DNA of 64,000 bases from Paenibacillus aceris. Lineage in GTDB: Bacteria; Bacillota; Bacilli; Paenibacillales; NBRC-103111. The position numbers and the translations under genes are program-made. Numbering within the stretch: position 1 is the stretch's first letter; the number at the start of each line of letters is the position of its first letter. This document shows, in pieces, positions 26,101 through 35,764 of this stretch. The DNA lies in the NCBI RefSeq assembly GCF_017874035.1, contig NZ_JAGGKV010000006.1, positions 310,001 through 374,000 of the forward strand, in the 5' to 3' direction. A model generated the notes under the pieces. The model was not told where the DNA came from. It saw only the letters and a list, made by a program, of their open reading frames with translations, and made no database searches.

Positions 26101-27998
26101 TTATTACTGTTAGCTGGAAAGCGAATAATAACTTCTGTACCGACGTTTCTTTGGCTTGTAAACTCGATATGCCCTTTCATATTTTCAATAATCTGAAAAG
26201 AAACCGTTAATCCAAGCCCCGTTCCCTTCTTTTTGGTGGAATAGTACGGTACTCCCAGCTGGGCCAGCTGTTCTGCTTCAATGCCCTCCCCATTATCTTT
26301 AATATGTATACAAACCTCCCCATACTTTTCATACGCCAATATGTTCACCAATCCATCATCCTGGAAAGCTTCGATACTATTTTTGATTAGATTAATCAAT
26401 ACTTGTTTCAATTTTGATGAGTTGCCTTGGATGCTCAAATGATCAGGGACATCAACGGTTATCCTTCCATTATGCAGCGCAACCAAAGGAAAAATAATTC
26501 CTTCGATTTGCCTAAATTCATTGAAGAGATTTAACTCGTTAATCTCCTCCCCTTGCGGCTTTGAGAAGGTCAAGAAATCCGTAATAATGACGGAAGCCCG
26601 ATCAAGCTCCTCTATGGCGATTTTCATATACGCCTGGCTCTTCTCATCCGATCGGGAGGCAACAAGCTGCAAAAAGCCTCGTGTTACTTGCAGCGGATTT
26701 CTCACCTCATGGGCAATTGAAGCCGCTAATTGACTTATGATTTCCATTTTTTCAGATTGTTGGAGCTGATGATTGTAGAATTCAAGTTCTTTAGAATAAT
26801 TAATAATCTGTTCCTGATTGATGGCAAAGCGCCTTCCCATTATTACAATCAGGGCTATAATGAATCCTAAAATCCCCCATTTCCATAAAAAAATTTGTTT
26901 GTTCTGTGAATTCACATAGTAGAAGATAAGGTCCAGTGTACTCATAAAAGCAAGTGAGGCAAAGCCGGCAGAAAATATAACAGCTTCCTTGTTCCCTCTG
27001 AACATGAGTAAAATTGATGATCCAATGAGTAAACTAAATTGAAGAATCATAATTGTTCCCAAGATCGTAGCAGATATAAAAAAATAAACATGATTAAATC
27101 GATAATCATTCAGTACGTTAACAAGCAAGGAAAGGATTACAAATACGGAATACATCGTTTGAAACTTTCTAACCCAAGAAATTACCTTATATTTACCTTC
27201 GCCAAAAATTCGCTCAAAGTAAAATGTAAGTGCAGGCAAAAAGACACTTAGTGAAATATCAAAGCTGGCACTATACAGAGATCCATATTTCGGGAAGCTT
27301 GCATACAGGAAAGGGCTGTACGTAATAAAAATGATACCAAGTGATATAAAAAGCACACTAACTAAAACCCAATCTGTAAAAATGGCTCTTTTCAGGAATA
27401 TTGAACCAATCAACATTATTGCAGCTATAAATAGAAATGCACAACCTAGAATAATATTTTGTAAGGCACCAAGTATAAAGGATCTCAATAAGATATCATA
27501 ATGTTCCAGCGCTATCGCTGAAATTATACCCATACGTCCCATTGAAGTTTCCAGCTTCATGAAAATAGTTTTTCCGTGGTCTTCACTGCTAAGATGAAAT
27601 AGACTACTTTGTTGATCATAATAAAAATTAAATTTATTTTCTTGGACTAAGCCTTGCCCAACATACACCGAAAGGTGCTGTGCGTATATACCTTGAATAT
27701 ACGCCCCATAGTTTTCAGGAATTTGAGAAGGTAGTTTAATTCTAATCCACGCCGTTGTGACTTCTCTCGGTTTCTTTGGAATGGCTTCACCGCTCTTAAC
27801 CGTTATCCACTGTTGAGAAGGTGAATCAGACATGACACCTGCAAGCCCCTCCGGCGGACTCCCCCACATGATTTCCCATTCAGGAATCGCTTTCAATTTT
27901 TCTTGTTTTTGATTGGTATATGCTTGGGTAATCAAGAATCCACAACCCACTATGGCAATCAATATCCATAGCCAACGCGTATGATATAGCCGCTTCAT
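26097..27998 (-). CDS. 7TM-type membrane sensor histidine kinase
   Basis: 633 residues. An N-terminal membrane helix (about 9-25) precedes an extracytoplasmic domain (about 26-170), then seven to eight helices (about 172-395), as in 7TMR-DISM sensors. A HisKA/HATPase kinase core follows: H-box AHEVRNPLQVTRGFLQL near 430, N-box LINLIKNSIEAF near 540, DNGEGIE near 570, and GTGLGLTVSFQII near 594. The HEVRNP box resembles sporulation-type kinases of Paenibacillus and Bacillus. No response regulator gene is adjacent, so it is an orphan kinase. Its convergence with the NHLP precursor gene suggests it could sense the mature peptide, as ComP does ComX, but the fold of its kinase part is HisKA, not HisKA_3. 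That link is speculative. Confidence 0.85.
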   Translation of the reverse strand: MKRLYHTRWLWILIAIVGCGFLITQAYTNQKQEKLKAIPEWEIMWGSPPEGLAGVMSDSPSQQWITVKSGEAIPKKPREVTTAWIRIKLPSQIPENYGAYIQGIYAQHLSVYVGQGLVQENKFNFYYDQQSSLFHLSSEDHGKTIFMKLETSMGRMGIISAIALEHYDILLRSFILGALQNIILGCAFLFIAAIMLIGSIFLKRAIFTDWVLVSVLFISLGIIFITYSPFLYASFPKYGSLYSASFDISLSVFLPALTFYFERIFGEGKYKVISWVRKFQTMYSVFVILSLLVNVLNDYRFNHVYFFISATILGTIMILQFSLLIGSSILLMFRGNKEAVIFSAGFASLAFMSTLDLIFYYVNSQNKQIFLWKWGILGFIIALIVIMGRRFAINQEQIINYSKELEFYNHQLQQSEKMEIISQLAASIAHEVRNPLQVTRGFLQLVASRSDEKSQAYMKIAIEELDRASVIITDFLTFSKPQGEEINELNLFNEFRQIEGIIFPLVALHNGRITVDVPDHLSIQGNSSKLKQVLINLIKNSIEAFQDDGLVNILAYEKYGEVCIHIKDNGEGIEAEQLAQLGVPYYSTKKKGTGLGLTVSFQIIENMKGHIEFTSQRNVGTEVIIRFPANSNK

Positions 27999-28020
27999 GC
28001 TTCACCATCCTCGCCGAAAC

Positions 28021-28173
28021 TTAACTCACAATACTTAACAATGAATTGATTTCGACAAGATCATAAATTTTCCCTTCTTTTTCCAAGTAAACATTAGGCA
28101 AACAAATATGGGACTGTATCAGAAAGTCAAGAATGTCCTGAACACACCCCTTACCGCTACGCGGATATGCCAT
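28021..28173 (-). pseudogene. 50-codon open frame, possible HPr-like remnant
   Basis: This frame runs ATG at 28173 to TAA at 28021 in the 300-bp gap between the kinase and yhaM. No ribosome binding site precedes the ATG, and the frame stays open upstream for another 11 codons to a TAG. The C-terminal half (NVYLEKEGKIYDLVEINSLLS) loosely recalls the strand-helix end of HPr-family proteins, while the N-terminal part does not. It may be a decayed gene or chance. The rest of the gap holds only the yhaM terminator. Confidence 0.25.
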
Positions 28174-28254
28174 GATTGAAGCCAAGATCCATGATTTTCC
28201 GCGGAACTAAGCATTTTGAACGATTGAAGGGAACTCGCTCCCCCGCCCCAACAA

Positions 28255-28293
28255 CAAAAAAGCCATCAGGGCTTCAAATCACCCTGACGGCTC
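28255..28293 (-). terminator. Terminator of yhaM
   Basis: AGCCaTCAGGG (28261-28271) pairs with CCCTGAcGGCT. On the minus strand the stem runs into TTTTTTG directly after the yhaM stop. Confidence 0.85.
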
Positions 28294-28298
28294 TATTT

Positions 28299-29255
28299 TT
28301 ATAAGTTCAATCGGTACATCGCCTTATTCTCTAATCCGCGAATCATCGGCGTCCAGGCATCCGTCTCCGGAGTTACTTGCAAAGTATCCTCAACCATCTG
28401 CAGCTTTGCGTCCATCGAATCGATATAGTGCAATGCAACAGCTTCAGGAATTTGCGGCAGCACCGGGCTTCCCCATTCCGGCAAATTATGATGCGACAGC
28501 ACGATATGCTGCAGGCCAATAACTACATCGGACTGCAGATCCAATCCGTGATGCAAAGCTGCCTCCGTAATCCAATTCGACGCCATCGAAATGTGGCCGA
28601 GCAGCTTGCCCTGCACGCTGTACTCTGTGACAATCCCCAGCTGGGCGATCATCTCTTCCGGCTTCGCAATATCATGCAAAATAATACCTGCTTTGATCAG
28701 ATCCGGATTAAGAAATGGGCGCTGCTTGCAAATGAATTCACCAATTTCCAGCATCCGTACGATATGATACGCTAACCCGGCGAAGTACGCATGATGGTGT
28801 GTTTTGGCCGCAGGATAATGGTTGAGCTTATCCCCTACCTTCGTCACGCAGAAGGAAACGATAGCTTTAATACTGGGATTAGTAATGCTTTCCAATACGG
28901 CATTTATGGTATGAAGAAGATCGACTGGGCCTATGGGAGCCGACCGGATGAAATCTGTCATTTGAACGCCATCTTCAGGCAGTACTTTACGTATTCTACC
29001 AATTTTCACTTGCAATCTATCGCGATAGGTTTGAACGAGCCCCTGAACCTTCACCAATGTCATTGGGAAAAAGGTTTCCTTATCCGTAGCGCTGACATCC
29101 CACATTTTCGCCGAAATTTGCCCGCTGGCGTCGCACAGCACGATATCCATGAAATCCTTGGCAGGCGTCGTATTCGTTTGTTTAATTTCTAATTCTTTAA
29201 TGAGATAAAAACCAACAAATTCTTCTGGTGCTTGAAGCTGCTTAATTAATGTCAT
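28299..29255 (-). CDS. yhaM: 3'-5' exoribonuclease YhaM
   Basis: About 318 residues from the ATG at 29255 (GGAGG, 7-bp spacer). The N-terminal OB-fold (about 12-95) includes FMDIVLCDASGQISAKMWD. The C-terminal HD hydrolase domain (about 150-300) includes KTHHHAYFAGLAYH, AGIILHDIAKP and HIVLSHH, supplying the metal-binding His/Asp residues. YhaM degrades short RNAs 3' to 5' with Mn2+ or Co2+ in Gram-positive bacteria. The length and both domains are standard. It is monocistronic, next to the MoxR/VWA cluster on the same strand. Confidence 0.93.
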   Translation of the reverse strand: MTLIKQLQAPEEFVGFYLIKELEIKQTNTTPAKDFMDIVLCDASGQISAKMWDVSATDKETFFPMTLVKVQGLVQTYRDRLQVKIGRIRKVLPEDGVQMTDFIRSAPIGPVDLLHTINAVLESITNPSIKAIVSFCVTKVGDKLNHYPAAKTHHHAYFAGLAYHIVRMLEIGEFICKQRPFLNPDLIKAGIILHDIAKPEEMIAQLGIVTEYSVQGKLLGHISMASNWITEAALHHGLDLQSDVVIGLQHIVLSHHNLPEWGSPVLPQIPEAVALHYIDSMDAKLQMVEDTLQVTPETDAWTPMIRGLENKAMYRLNL

Positions 29256-29340
29256 TTTAGTTCCTCCACATGTCATTAGGAACTATTATACTATGAAAAT
29301 GGAGGAATGGCTGAAATGATTCAAAAGATTCGCCCCCTCC

Positions 29341-30546
29341 CTATTTCCCCTGCTTCACACGCTCCGCAAGCACCGAAAGATCATGCCCTTTTAAAGCCCC
29401 TTCAATTAATTCCGGCAGCTTATCCGGCGAACAACCAAAGCAAGGAATACCGTGTTGGGACAGCTTTTTGGCAACCGTTTCGTCATAGGAAGGCACACCC
29501 TGATCGGATAAAGCGAGCAGACAGATCGTTTTCACACCAGCCTCGTGCAGGTCGACAAGCCTTTGCATCATTTCCGTTCGATTGCCGCCCTCATAGAGGT
29601 CCGAGACCAAAATAAACAGCGTTTTCTTCGGCTCCGTGATAAAAGATGAACAGTAGGAGACGGATTTGTTAATATCGGTCCCTCCGCCAAGCTGAATGCC
29701 AAACAGCATATCGACGGGATCCTCCGCACACTGCTCGCTCAAATCTACAACCTCGGTGTCAAAAGCAACGACACGCGTATCCAGTGCCGGCATACTGGCA
29801 AATATCGAACCAATGATGGACGCGTATATCACAGATCCCGCCATTGAACCACTCTGGTCGATATCGAGGATGACCGTCCACTCCTTGCTTCGGCGGGCAC
29901 GGTCGAAGAAATACACCTTTTCCGGCAGCAGGAGCCCGCGCTCTTTGTCGTAGTGCTTGAGATTTTTGCGGATGGTTGTGTTCCAATCCAGTCCTGTGGC
30001 CGACGGCAGCGGCGAATGCTGCCTCCGATTTAGCGCACCAGTAACCGCCCGACGCAAATCCTGAGAAAGCCGCTTGACGATTTCATCGACAACAGCTTTG
30101 ACTAGCTGCCTCGCGGTTTCTTTCGTTTTCTCCGGTATTTTGCCTTTCAGCGCCATTAACGTGGCTACCATCTGGATGTCCGGTTTCACTTGGGACAAAA
30201 GCTCAGGCTCAAACAGGAGCTGTTTCAAGCCTTTGCGCTCGATGGCATCAGCTTGGATGACGGACACGACATCCGGCGGAAAAAAAGTACGGATATCGCC
30301 TAGCCACTTAGCGAGCTTAGGGGACGATGCTCCCAGCCCTGCTTGACGGGAGCCGCCTGCATCCGGTCCGGTACTGGCGCCGCTGACCGAAGTGTCGTCA
30401 TAGATGGCAGCCAGCGCCTCATCCATAAGCCTCGACTCTTCGTCGAGAATGGCGCTGCCGGAGCCGTAAGACTGCAGCTTTTCTTCGGAAGCCGCACCCA
30501 GAATCAGCCGCCAACGGTTCAATTGTTCTTGATCGATCGTTGTCAT
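29341..30546 (-). CDS. VWA-domain protein of a MoxR-type cluster
   Basis: 401 residues. The N-terminal half is helical with an acidic-to-basic linker. The von Willebrand A domain starts near residue 225 with the MIDAS metal motif DIDQSGSMAGS; conserved Thr is in LGGGTDINKS near 293 and Asp in LVSDLYEGG near 318. MoxR ATPases are known to act with VWA proteins as metal-dependent chaperone or assembly pairs; the client here is unknown. It begins 3 bp after the DUF5682 stop, so the two are translationally linked. It is the last gene of the five-gene cluster. Confidence 0.87.
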   Translation of the reverse strand: MTTIDQEQLNRWRLILGAASEEKLQSYGSGSAILDEESRLMDEALAAIYDDTSVSGASTGPDAGGSRQAGLGASSPKLAKWLGDIRTFFPPDVVSVIQADAIERKGLKQLLFEPELLSQVKPDIQMVATLMALKGKIPEKTKETARQLVKAVVDEIVKRLSQDLRRAVTGALNRRQHSPLPSATGLDWNTTIRKNLKHYDKERGLLLPEKVYFFDRARRSKEWTVILDIDQSGSMAGSVIYASIIGSIFASMPALDTRVVAFDTEVVDLSEQCAEDPVDMLFGIQLGGGTDINKSVSYCSSFITEPKKTLFILVSDLYEGGNRTEMMQRLVDLHEAGVKTICLLALSDQGVPSYDETVAKKLSQHGIPCFGCSPDKLPELIEGALKGHDLSVLAERVKQGK

Positions 30547-30549
30547 AGG

Positions 30550-32910
30550 CTACAAATCTCCAAAATCAAAATCATTGAGCTCATCCAGCTTCCCCTTCTC
30601 TTCCTCACTTAAAGGCTGCTGCAATGCAGCTCCTGTTATATCTGCGTCAACCTCCCAGATATCGCCCATCATTTCAGCTACCGCTGCCTTCTCCCGAGGC
30701 TCGAACGAACCAAATGCTCGCCGCAGAAAAACAAGTGAACGATGGAAAGCCTCTTTGTCCAGCGATCCGATATACGCATCAAGCTGCTGCCAAAGCGTCA
30801 CCCTCGAAAGCAAAGCATAGCGGTTGCGCATTGACATCCCTTCGAACCAGCCTGCCCCAAGATCAACAGGAATCCCCGGTGAGAGCCGGCGAGACACTTC
30901 TTGCGCTACACGATCATCCGGAATTTCGTTACGCTCAAGCAAAATAGCGAAGGCGAGGCCCGACAATTTCGCATTGCGGTCATCGCGCGAAGCCAGCTCT
31001 TGAAGTTTACTAAACCACAACCCGTCATCCACTACTTCGAACTCGTCTTGGGCAATGGTATGGAGCGATTGCATAGCATGAATTACGCCATGAGCGGCAT
31101 CATCGTTGCAGCTGGAAGCGTCCATGAGCAGCAGCGTTCCTCTAAGGAACAACTGCTGGAGCAGCGGGATAAGGCTGCTTGTTTCAATTCGGCGGATGGA
31201 TCCATATCGGATCAAAACCGACAACTCATAAGCAGATAGGGCTACTTGCTCAAAGCTGCCCGCATCCACAGCAAGTCCTTGCAGCGTGGATTTGGCTTGC
31301 GCCATCAGCTCTGTCAAATCACAATCACAGGCGATCCGAATAATGCGCGAAGCTTCTGCAATATCGCGGCATTCCTCCAGCCGCTCCTTCAGCACGAAAG
31401 CAGCCGCCAGCTCGATCGTCTCCCCTTTCAGGGTTGACTCCACTGCCTGGATTTCGGCTTCCGGCGTCCATTGCAGCACCCACATCTCCGCCCAAGAAGC
31501 GGAGGCTTGGTTCACTCTTTGCTTCTTGGCAAAGCTAATGCCCAGCAGCTCCAGCCGCTGTAAGAGAATAGACCGCTTCAAATCCTGAAACGCGGCTTCT
31601 TCTGATTTCACCCTGCGGTTTTCACGCAAATCCAGCTCCAGCGTTGCGGCTACCGTTGATTTATACTTCTCAAGCTTAAGCCTCTTGAGCTCCCTGTTCA
31701 GGTCGTCTTGAATCGGCGTCTGACTAACGCCTTCGGGCAACCTGCCGATAGCTGTGCCGATATCCGTTCTTGCCAAGGCTTCGGCAATAGTCGAGCGCTC
31801 CCCATAACCGAGACAGACTGTCGCCGCGTCCCGCAAATCTTTCCACGTTGGCTGACTTCCCTCATGCAAAGCAGCTAGCGCCTCCGCCAGCCTTACTGCC
31901 TCGATGAGCGAAGCTGTAGATCTATGCGTCCCGTGCTCCCTGAGATGAGCGGCTGCCTGCGAAAAATACAAAGCAGGGAGCCGCTTCAGATCCCCCTTTT
32001 GCAGACACTGCCAGAAGAGTTCGAAATAGGCAGGAGCCTGATTCCCAGCCCCATAGCCAGAATGCGACGAAAGCTTATAGTAGGAATAAGGCATCAACGT
32101 AAGCTTCGTTGTCGTTTTGGGCAGCCCTTTCAGCTCTTTGTCCGTCATGGCAGGGAAACGAAAATCCATGGCGGATGCATGGTGTGCGCCTGTAACGACG
32201 ACGATTTTCTCAGGGGCGTGACCGGATGCTATGGTTTCTTGAATTTTACGCCGCATGTACGCTTCCCGAATCTCATTGTAAGCCGCTTCCTGCGGTGCAA
32301 GCTTCATCTCCTGCCGAGCGGTTAGCTCCCGCATTTGCAATGAAAATTGATAGATCCCTTGCCGGTAGGCGTCTTTCTCTAGATTATGCTCAAAATTCCG
32401 CTCCCAATAAGCCTCGTAATCCGGTTCTTCCGACAACTCAGCAAGCCGCTCATAAAGTGTCCTCTGCTCGCGGACATACGTCCGAAAATCGCCGGCGTTT
32501 GCATCTTCAGCGGAAAATATTTGGCTCTGCCTTTGCTCATACAAGGCCAACGCATGCTCAGAAGGCAAATCTATAAACTCAGCCTGCGCAGCATTTCTGC
32601 TTGCCCATTGAAAAGCCTGATACTCAGGTGAGTATGCGGCATAAGGATACAACAAGGTTCTTACGGGCAATCCATCCGTGTACGCTAAAATAGCAACCGG
32701 CGGGACAACTCCGCTCGACGATAACTCTTCGATAAACGGGCTTGCGTCGCTAGGCCCTTCGACGAGCACAGCTGTCGGCTTGATGTCATCCAAGAAAGCA
32801 AGGAGATGGTAAGCACCTGCAGGAGATAAATGCCGTATACCGAAAACATGAAACCCCGAACTGTGAGCTAGTTGTTCATCTCCGAGCACGCGAAGTACAG
32901 ATTTCTCCAT
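30550..32910 (-). CDS. DUF5682 family protein (EreA/ChaN/TraB-like N-terminal region)
   Basis: 786 residues. The first about 330 residues carry blocks seen in DUF5682 proteins: FGIRHLSPAGAYHLLAFLDD near 24, AVLVEGPSD near 48, LPSEH near 99, and a VVVTGAHHASAM histidine motif near 241. These resemble the EreA/ChaN/TraB-type fold, suspected to be metal-dependent hydrolases. The remainder is alpha-helical, repeat-like and rich in Leu, Ala and Glu. The ATG at 32910 overlaps the MoxR gene by 43 bp and follows GGGG at 6 bp. The chemistry is unknown. Confidence 0.8.
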   Translation of the reverse strand: MEKSVLRVLGDEQLAHSSGFHVFGIRHLSPAGAYHLLAFLDDIKPTAVLVEGPSDASPFIEELSSSGVVPPVAILAYTDGLPVRTLLYPYAAYSPEYQAFQWASRNAAQAEFIDLPSEHALALYEQRQSQIFSAEDANAGDFRTYVREQRTLYERLAELSEEPDYEAYWERNFEHNLEKDAYRQGIYQFSLQMRELTARQEMKLAPQEAAYNEIREAYMRRKIQETIASGHAPEKIVVVTGAHHASAMDFRFPAMTDKELKGLPKTTTKLTLMPYSYYKLSSHSGYGAGNQAPAYFELFWQCLQKGDLKRLPALYFSQAAAHLREHGTHRSTASLIEAVRLAEALAALHEGSQPTWKDLRDAATVCLGYGERSTIAEALARTDIGTAIGRLPEGVSQTPIQDDLNRELKRLKLEKYKSTVAATLELDLRENRRVKSEEAAFQDLKRSILLQRLELLGISFAKKQRVNQASASWAEMWVLQWTPEAEIQAVESTLKGETIELAAAFVLKERLEECRDIAEASRIIRIACDCDLTELMAQAKSTLQGLAVDAGSFEQVALSAYELSVLIRYGSIRRIETSSLIPLLQQLFLRGTLLLMDASSCNDDAAHGVIHAMQSLHTIAQDEFEVVDDGLWFSKLQELASRDDRNAKLSGLAFAILLERNEIPDDRVAQEVSRRLSPGIPVDLGAGWFEGMSMRNRYALLSRVTLWQQLDAYIGSLDKEAFHRSLVFLRRAFGSFEPREKAAVAEMMGDIWEVDADITGAALQQPLSEEEKGKLDELNDFDFGDL

Positions 32911-33965
32911 GTCGATCCCCGCTTTTTCATCACATTTTCAAGATATTCCTTCCAAACGAGACGATCCTTCTCTTCATCCTTCACAATCGCTCCCTGCAGC
33001 CCGGCCGCCATATCCTCTTCTGTAATCTTGCCGCTGCCGAAGCTGCCCGCAAGCGCCATGCTGCCCGTCAGCAGCGAGATCGCTTCAGCCGTCGAAATGA
33101 CACCGCTCGGCCCTTTCACCTTCTCTTTGCCGTCGAGCGTCGTTCCGCTGCGCAGTTCGCGGAAAATCGTCACAACCTTCCGCACCGCCTCCTCGTCCGG
33201 GAGCGTTGCTTTCAGCTCATAGCTGGCGGATATTTCACTAACCCGCTTGCGGACAATTTCCACTTCCGTCTCGATATCTGAAGGTGACGGAAGCACAATG
33301 ATGTTGAAGCGTCGCTTCAAAGCCGCAGACATCTCGTTCACGCCACGGTCTCGCGTGTTCGCTGTTGCGATGATGGAGAAGCCTCTGGCCGCGAATACTT
33401 CTCTGCCTAGCTCCGGAATCGAGATCGTCTTCTCCGATAGAATCGAGATCAAGGCGTCCTGCACCTCAGACGCACAGCGTGAAATCTCTTCGAAACGGGC
33501 GATTCCGCCGGTTTCCATCGCCCGGAATATCGGGCTTTTGATAATGGCTGTATCCGAAGGACCTTGCGCCAGCAGCATTGCATAGTTCCAAGAATATCGA
33601 ATATGCTCCTCACTGGTCCCTGCTGTTCCTTGAATCACCTTACTGGAATCCCCGGTAATAGCTGCCGTCAAATTTTCCGAAAGCCATGACTTCGCCGTCC
33701 CCGGTTCCCCGATCAACATGAGAGCCCGGTCCGTCAAAAGTGTCGCGATCGCCATTTCTACAAGCCTTTTGTTCCCAATGTATTTGGGCGTAATATGAAC
33801 ACCCTTTACCTGTCCGCCTGTCAGGAACGTTAGTACAGCTTTCGGAGAAAGCTGCCATCCGGCTGGCTTCGCATCCTGATCCAATTTCTTTAAAGCTTCC
33901 AGCTCCTCCAGGTATAGCCTTTCGGAAGGTAATCTTACGACATCTTGCTTCTGATCCATCCCCAT
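32868..33965 (-). CDS. MoxR-family AAA+ ATPase
   Basis: 365 residues. Walker A GEPGTAKS near residue 102, Walker B region ARFEEISRCASEVQDALISIL near 156 with the DE pair replaced by EE, sensor 1 ATANTRDRG near 201, and the arginine-finger region ALKRRFNIIVL near 217. This is the MoxR/RavA-like clade of helix-2-insert AAA+ ATPases. It probably remodels a partner together with the VWA protein two genes on. The gene overlaps the HEAT gene by 31 bp and DUF5682 by 43 bp. Confidence 0.88.
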   Translation of the reverse strand: MGMDQKQDVVRLPSERLYLEELEALKKLDQDAKPAGWQLSPKAVLTFLTGGQVKGVHITPKYIGNKRLVEMAIATLLTDRALMLIGEPGTAKSWLSENLTAAITGDSSKVIQGTAGTSEEHIRYSWNYAMLLAQGPSDTAIIKSPIFRAMETGGIARFEEISRCASEVQDALISILSEKTISIPELGREVFAARGFSIIATANTRDRGVNEMSAALKRRFNIIVLPSPSDIETEVEIVRKRVSEISASYELKATLPDEEAVRKVVTIFRELRSGTTLDGKEKVKGPSGVISTAEAISLLTGSMALAGSFGSGKITEEDMAAGLQGAIVKDEEKDRLVWKEYLENVMKKRGSTWRNLYFACSEMNN

Positions 33966-35740
33966 AATCCCTGTCCCTTCTCTTCCGTTTCTAAATGATT
34001 AGCTTGTTCCGGCTTGGCCGCTATCGTTTCTGCGATATCCAGCAATTGAGTTTTCATCCCCTGATAGGATAATCCTTCAGCGAATTGACTCAGCCTATCT
34101 GCATAGGACCTTGGAAGCAGCGACAGCAGTGTAAGTTGAATACGATCCAAGTAATAAAACTGCTTATTTCCGGCTTTCTCCAAGATATCCATGAGGAGCT
34201 TAGGCGTATCCGCGTAATTTTGCCGAAATAATATTAACAGGAGATGCGTCGTTTTCGTTGCGTTAAAGTTAGGCCGTTCTTCGCACTTTTTGACGAGATA
34301 ATCTGTCACTTTGGGGTCAGGCTCCCGAGCGAACCGGCATACCAGCTCTTCCTCGTCCAGTTTGACAAACAGATGCACCCATCTCGGGTCCCATTCCCCA
34401 AAATCAGGCGAAGTCACATGCTCGTGTACTTGGTTATGCAGCGAGGGAGTTACTTCATGCAAAACACGCAGCAATTCCTTGGCTGCAGGCTGCTTTTTAT
34501 CCTTCAAGTCATGGCAAAATCGTTCATAGACATCCTCTGGAGGCAGGATTTTAATTGCTGCTCTCAAACTATACCCAATAAATTTGCGGTTGAAGGCCTC
34601 ATGAAGCATAACCGCAAAACGGTTTGCCTCAGGCAAATCCAATTGAAGCAAAAGATCGGCAGCCGCCTCTTGAACAGCTTCTGTTTCAGGCACGATAAAA
34701 CCAGGCGTTGACAGCAATGTTTCCAGCAAATTTACTACCTCAGGCACTCTCTTGCCTTGTAAACTGCGGATGTCTGCCATCAACAACTGTGCGGAATCCG
34801 CGATGTTCGTGCGCTGAACAATTTGCTCCAGCGTCTCAGTTGCATGACGTATGATGCGGAGTGTCAGGTCGTTGGCTCTGCAATTTTGGATAGGTTCAAT
34901 AGCAATATCTTGATCCTTGGAATTGAGAGCTTTGTATAAACGAGCAATCGCTTGCTCGGTTCCAAGACGTGACAAAGCGAATAAAGCCGCTTTGCGGATC
35001 TCTTTTTTCTTATCGTCAGCTTGCTCCAACATAAAATCCTCTTGATCCGGATAATCGCCCAGAAGCTCAATCGCCATGGAGCGCACTTCCGTTCCTGCCG
35101 CCGCTTGAAGAAGAAGATCTAATTTCTCCGAAGCAGGGAGTAAAGCATGAATAAGTTCCAAACGGCGTGCGTCACCTTTGCCGCCATCCAGCTTAAGCTG
35201 CTGCTGTAACGCCGGAAGCGCTGCTGTTCCCAGTGCAGGCAGTACTTTGCGGTGCAGAAAATCGGGAATTTCCGCATAGCTGTCATCCAATGCAGAAACA
35301 GCCGCAGGAATGACGCGGAAATCATGAAATAACTTCTCGTCGTATCCCAGCCGAAGCTGCTCCATTCTGCCCTGCCCCTTTTGTGTCAACGCTTCAATTA
35401 GCGGTTGCAGCTTGCGGTAAGGAATGGAGGTTGCAAGTACGATTTCCGTTCCCTCTACAGGGACGAGATCCTCTTTCGTTTCCGTTTTCCCCTGTGTATA
35501 CAGCACCGAATTTAACAGCGTGCCCAGCTCCAGCAGCTTCCCCGCTGAACTGCTCGTTTCCGCTTCCAAAACTTGACTAACCGCCTGCGCCATCCGGGTA
35601 AAAACCGGCGCCGATTCGCCTAGCTTTTGCAGCTGAGGAAGCATTTTCTGCAATCGCAAATCGCCTGCCGCCATTCCGCTCCCCGCGATAAACAAGCGAC
35701 GCACCTCATGCTGCAGTTCAAACAGTACATCTATACTCAT
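33935..35740 (-). CDS. HEAT-repeat scaffold protein of the MoxR cluster
   Basis: 601 residues, almost entirely alpha-helical, with HEAT-like repeats around 200-290 (AIELLGDYPDQEDFMLEQA and KEIRKAALFALSRLGTEQAI) and further degenerate repeats to about 480. No catalytic motif or membrane segment is seen. In comparable clusters a DUF5691 protein occupies this place, and this may be a counterpart; I cannot confirm homology. It lies between the SWIM gene (24 bp upstream) and MoxR (31-bp overlap). Confidence 0.7.
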   Translation of the reverse strand: MSIDVLFELQHEVRRLFIAGSGMAAGDLRLQKMLPQLQKLGESAPVFTRMAQAVSQVLEAETSSSAGKLLELGTLLNSVLYTQGKTETKEDLVPVEGTEIVLATSIPYRKLQPLIEALTQKGQGRMEQLRLGYDEKLFHDFRVIPAAVSALDDSYAEIPDFLHRKVLPALGTAALPALQQQLKLDGGKGDARRLELIHALLPASEKLDLLLQAAAGTEVRSMAIELLGDYPDQEDFMLEQADDKKKEIRKAALFALSRLGTEQAIARLYKALNSKDQDIAIEPIQNCRANDLTLRIIRHATETLEQIVQRTNIADSAQLLMADIRSLQGKRVPEVVNLLETLLSTPGFIVPETEAVQEAAADLLLQLDLPEANRFAVMLHEAFNRKFIGYSLRAAIKILPPEDVYERFCHDLKDKKQPAAKELLRVLHEVTPSLHNQVHEHVTSPDFGEWDPRWVHLFVKLDEEELVCRFAREPDPKVTDYLVKKCEERPNFNATKTTHLLLILFRQNYADTPKLLMDILEKAGNKQFYYLDRIQLTLLSLLPRSYADRLSQFAEGLSYQGMKTQLLDIAETIAAKPEQANHLETEEKGQGLWGWIRSKMS

Positions 35741-35764
35741 GGAATCGTCTCCTAATTCTTTTCA

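Noticed and set aside
31924..33585. Several plus-strand frames of 80-130 codons opposite DUF5682 and MoxR genes
   Set aside because: They are mirror frames of real genes in GC-skewed codon usage, with no start signals.
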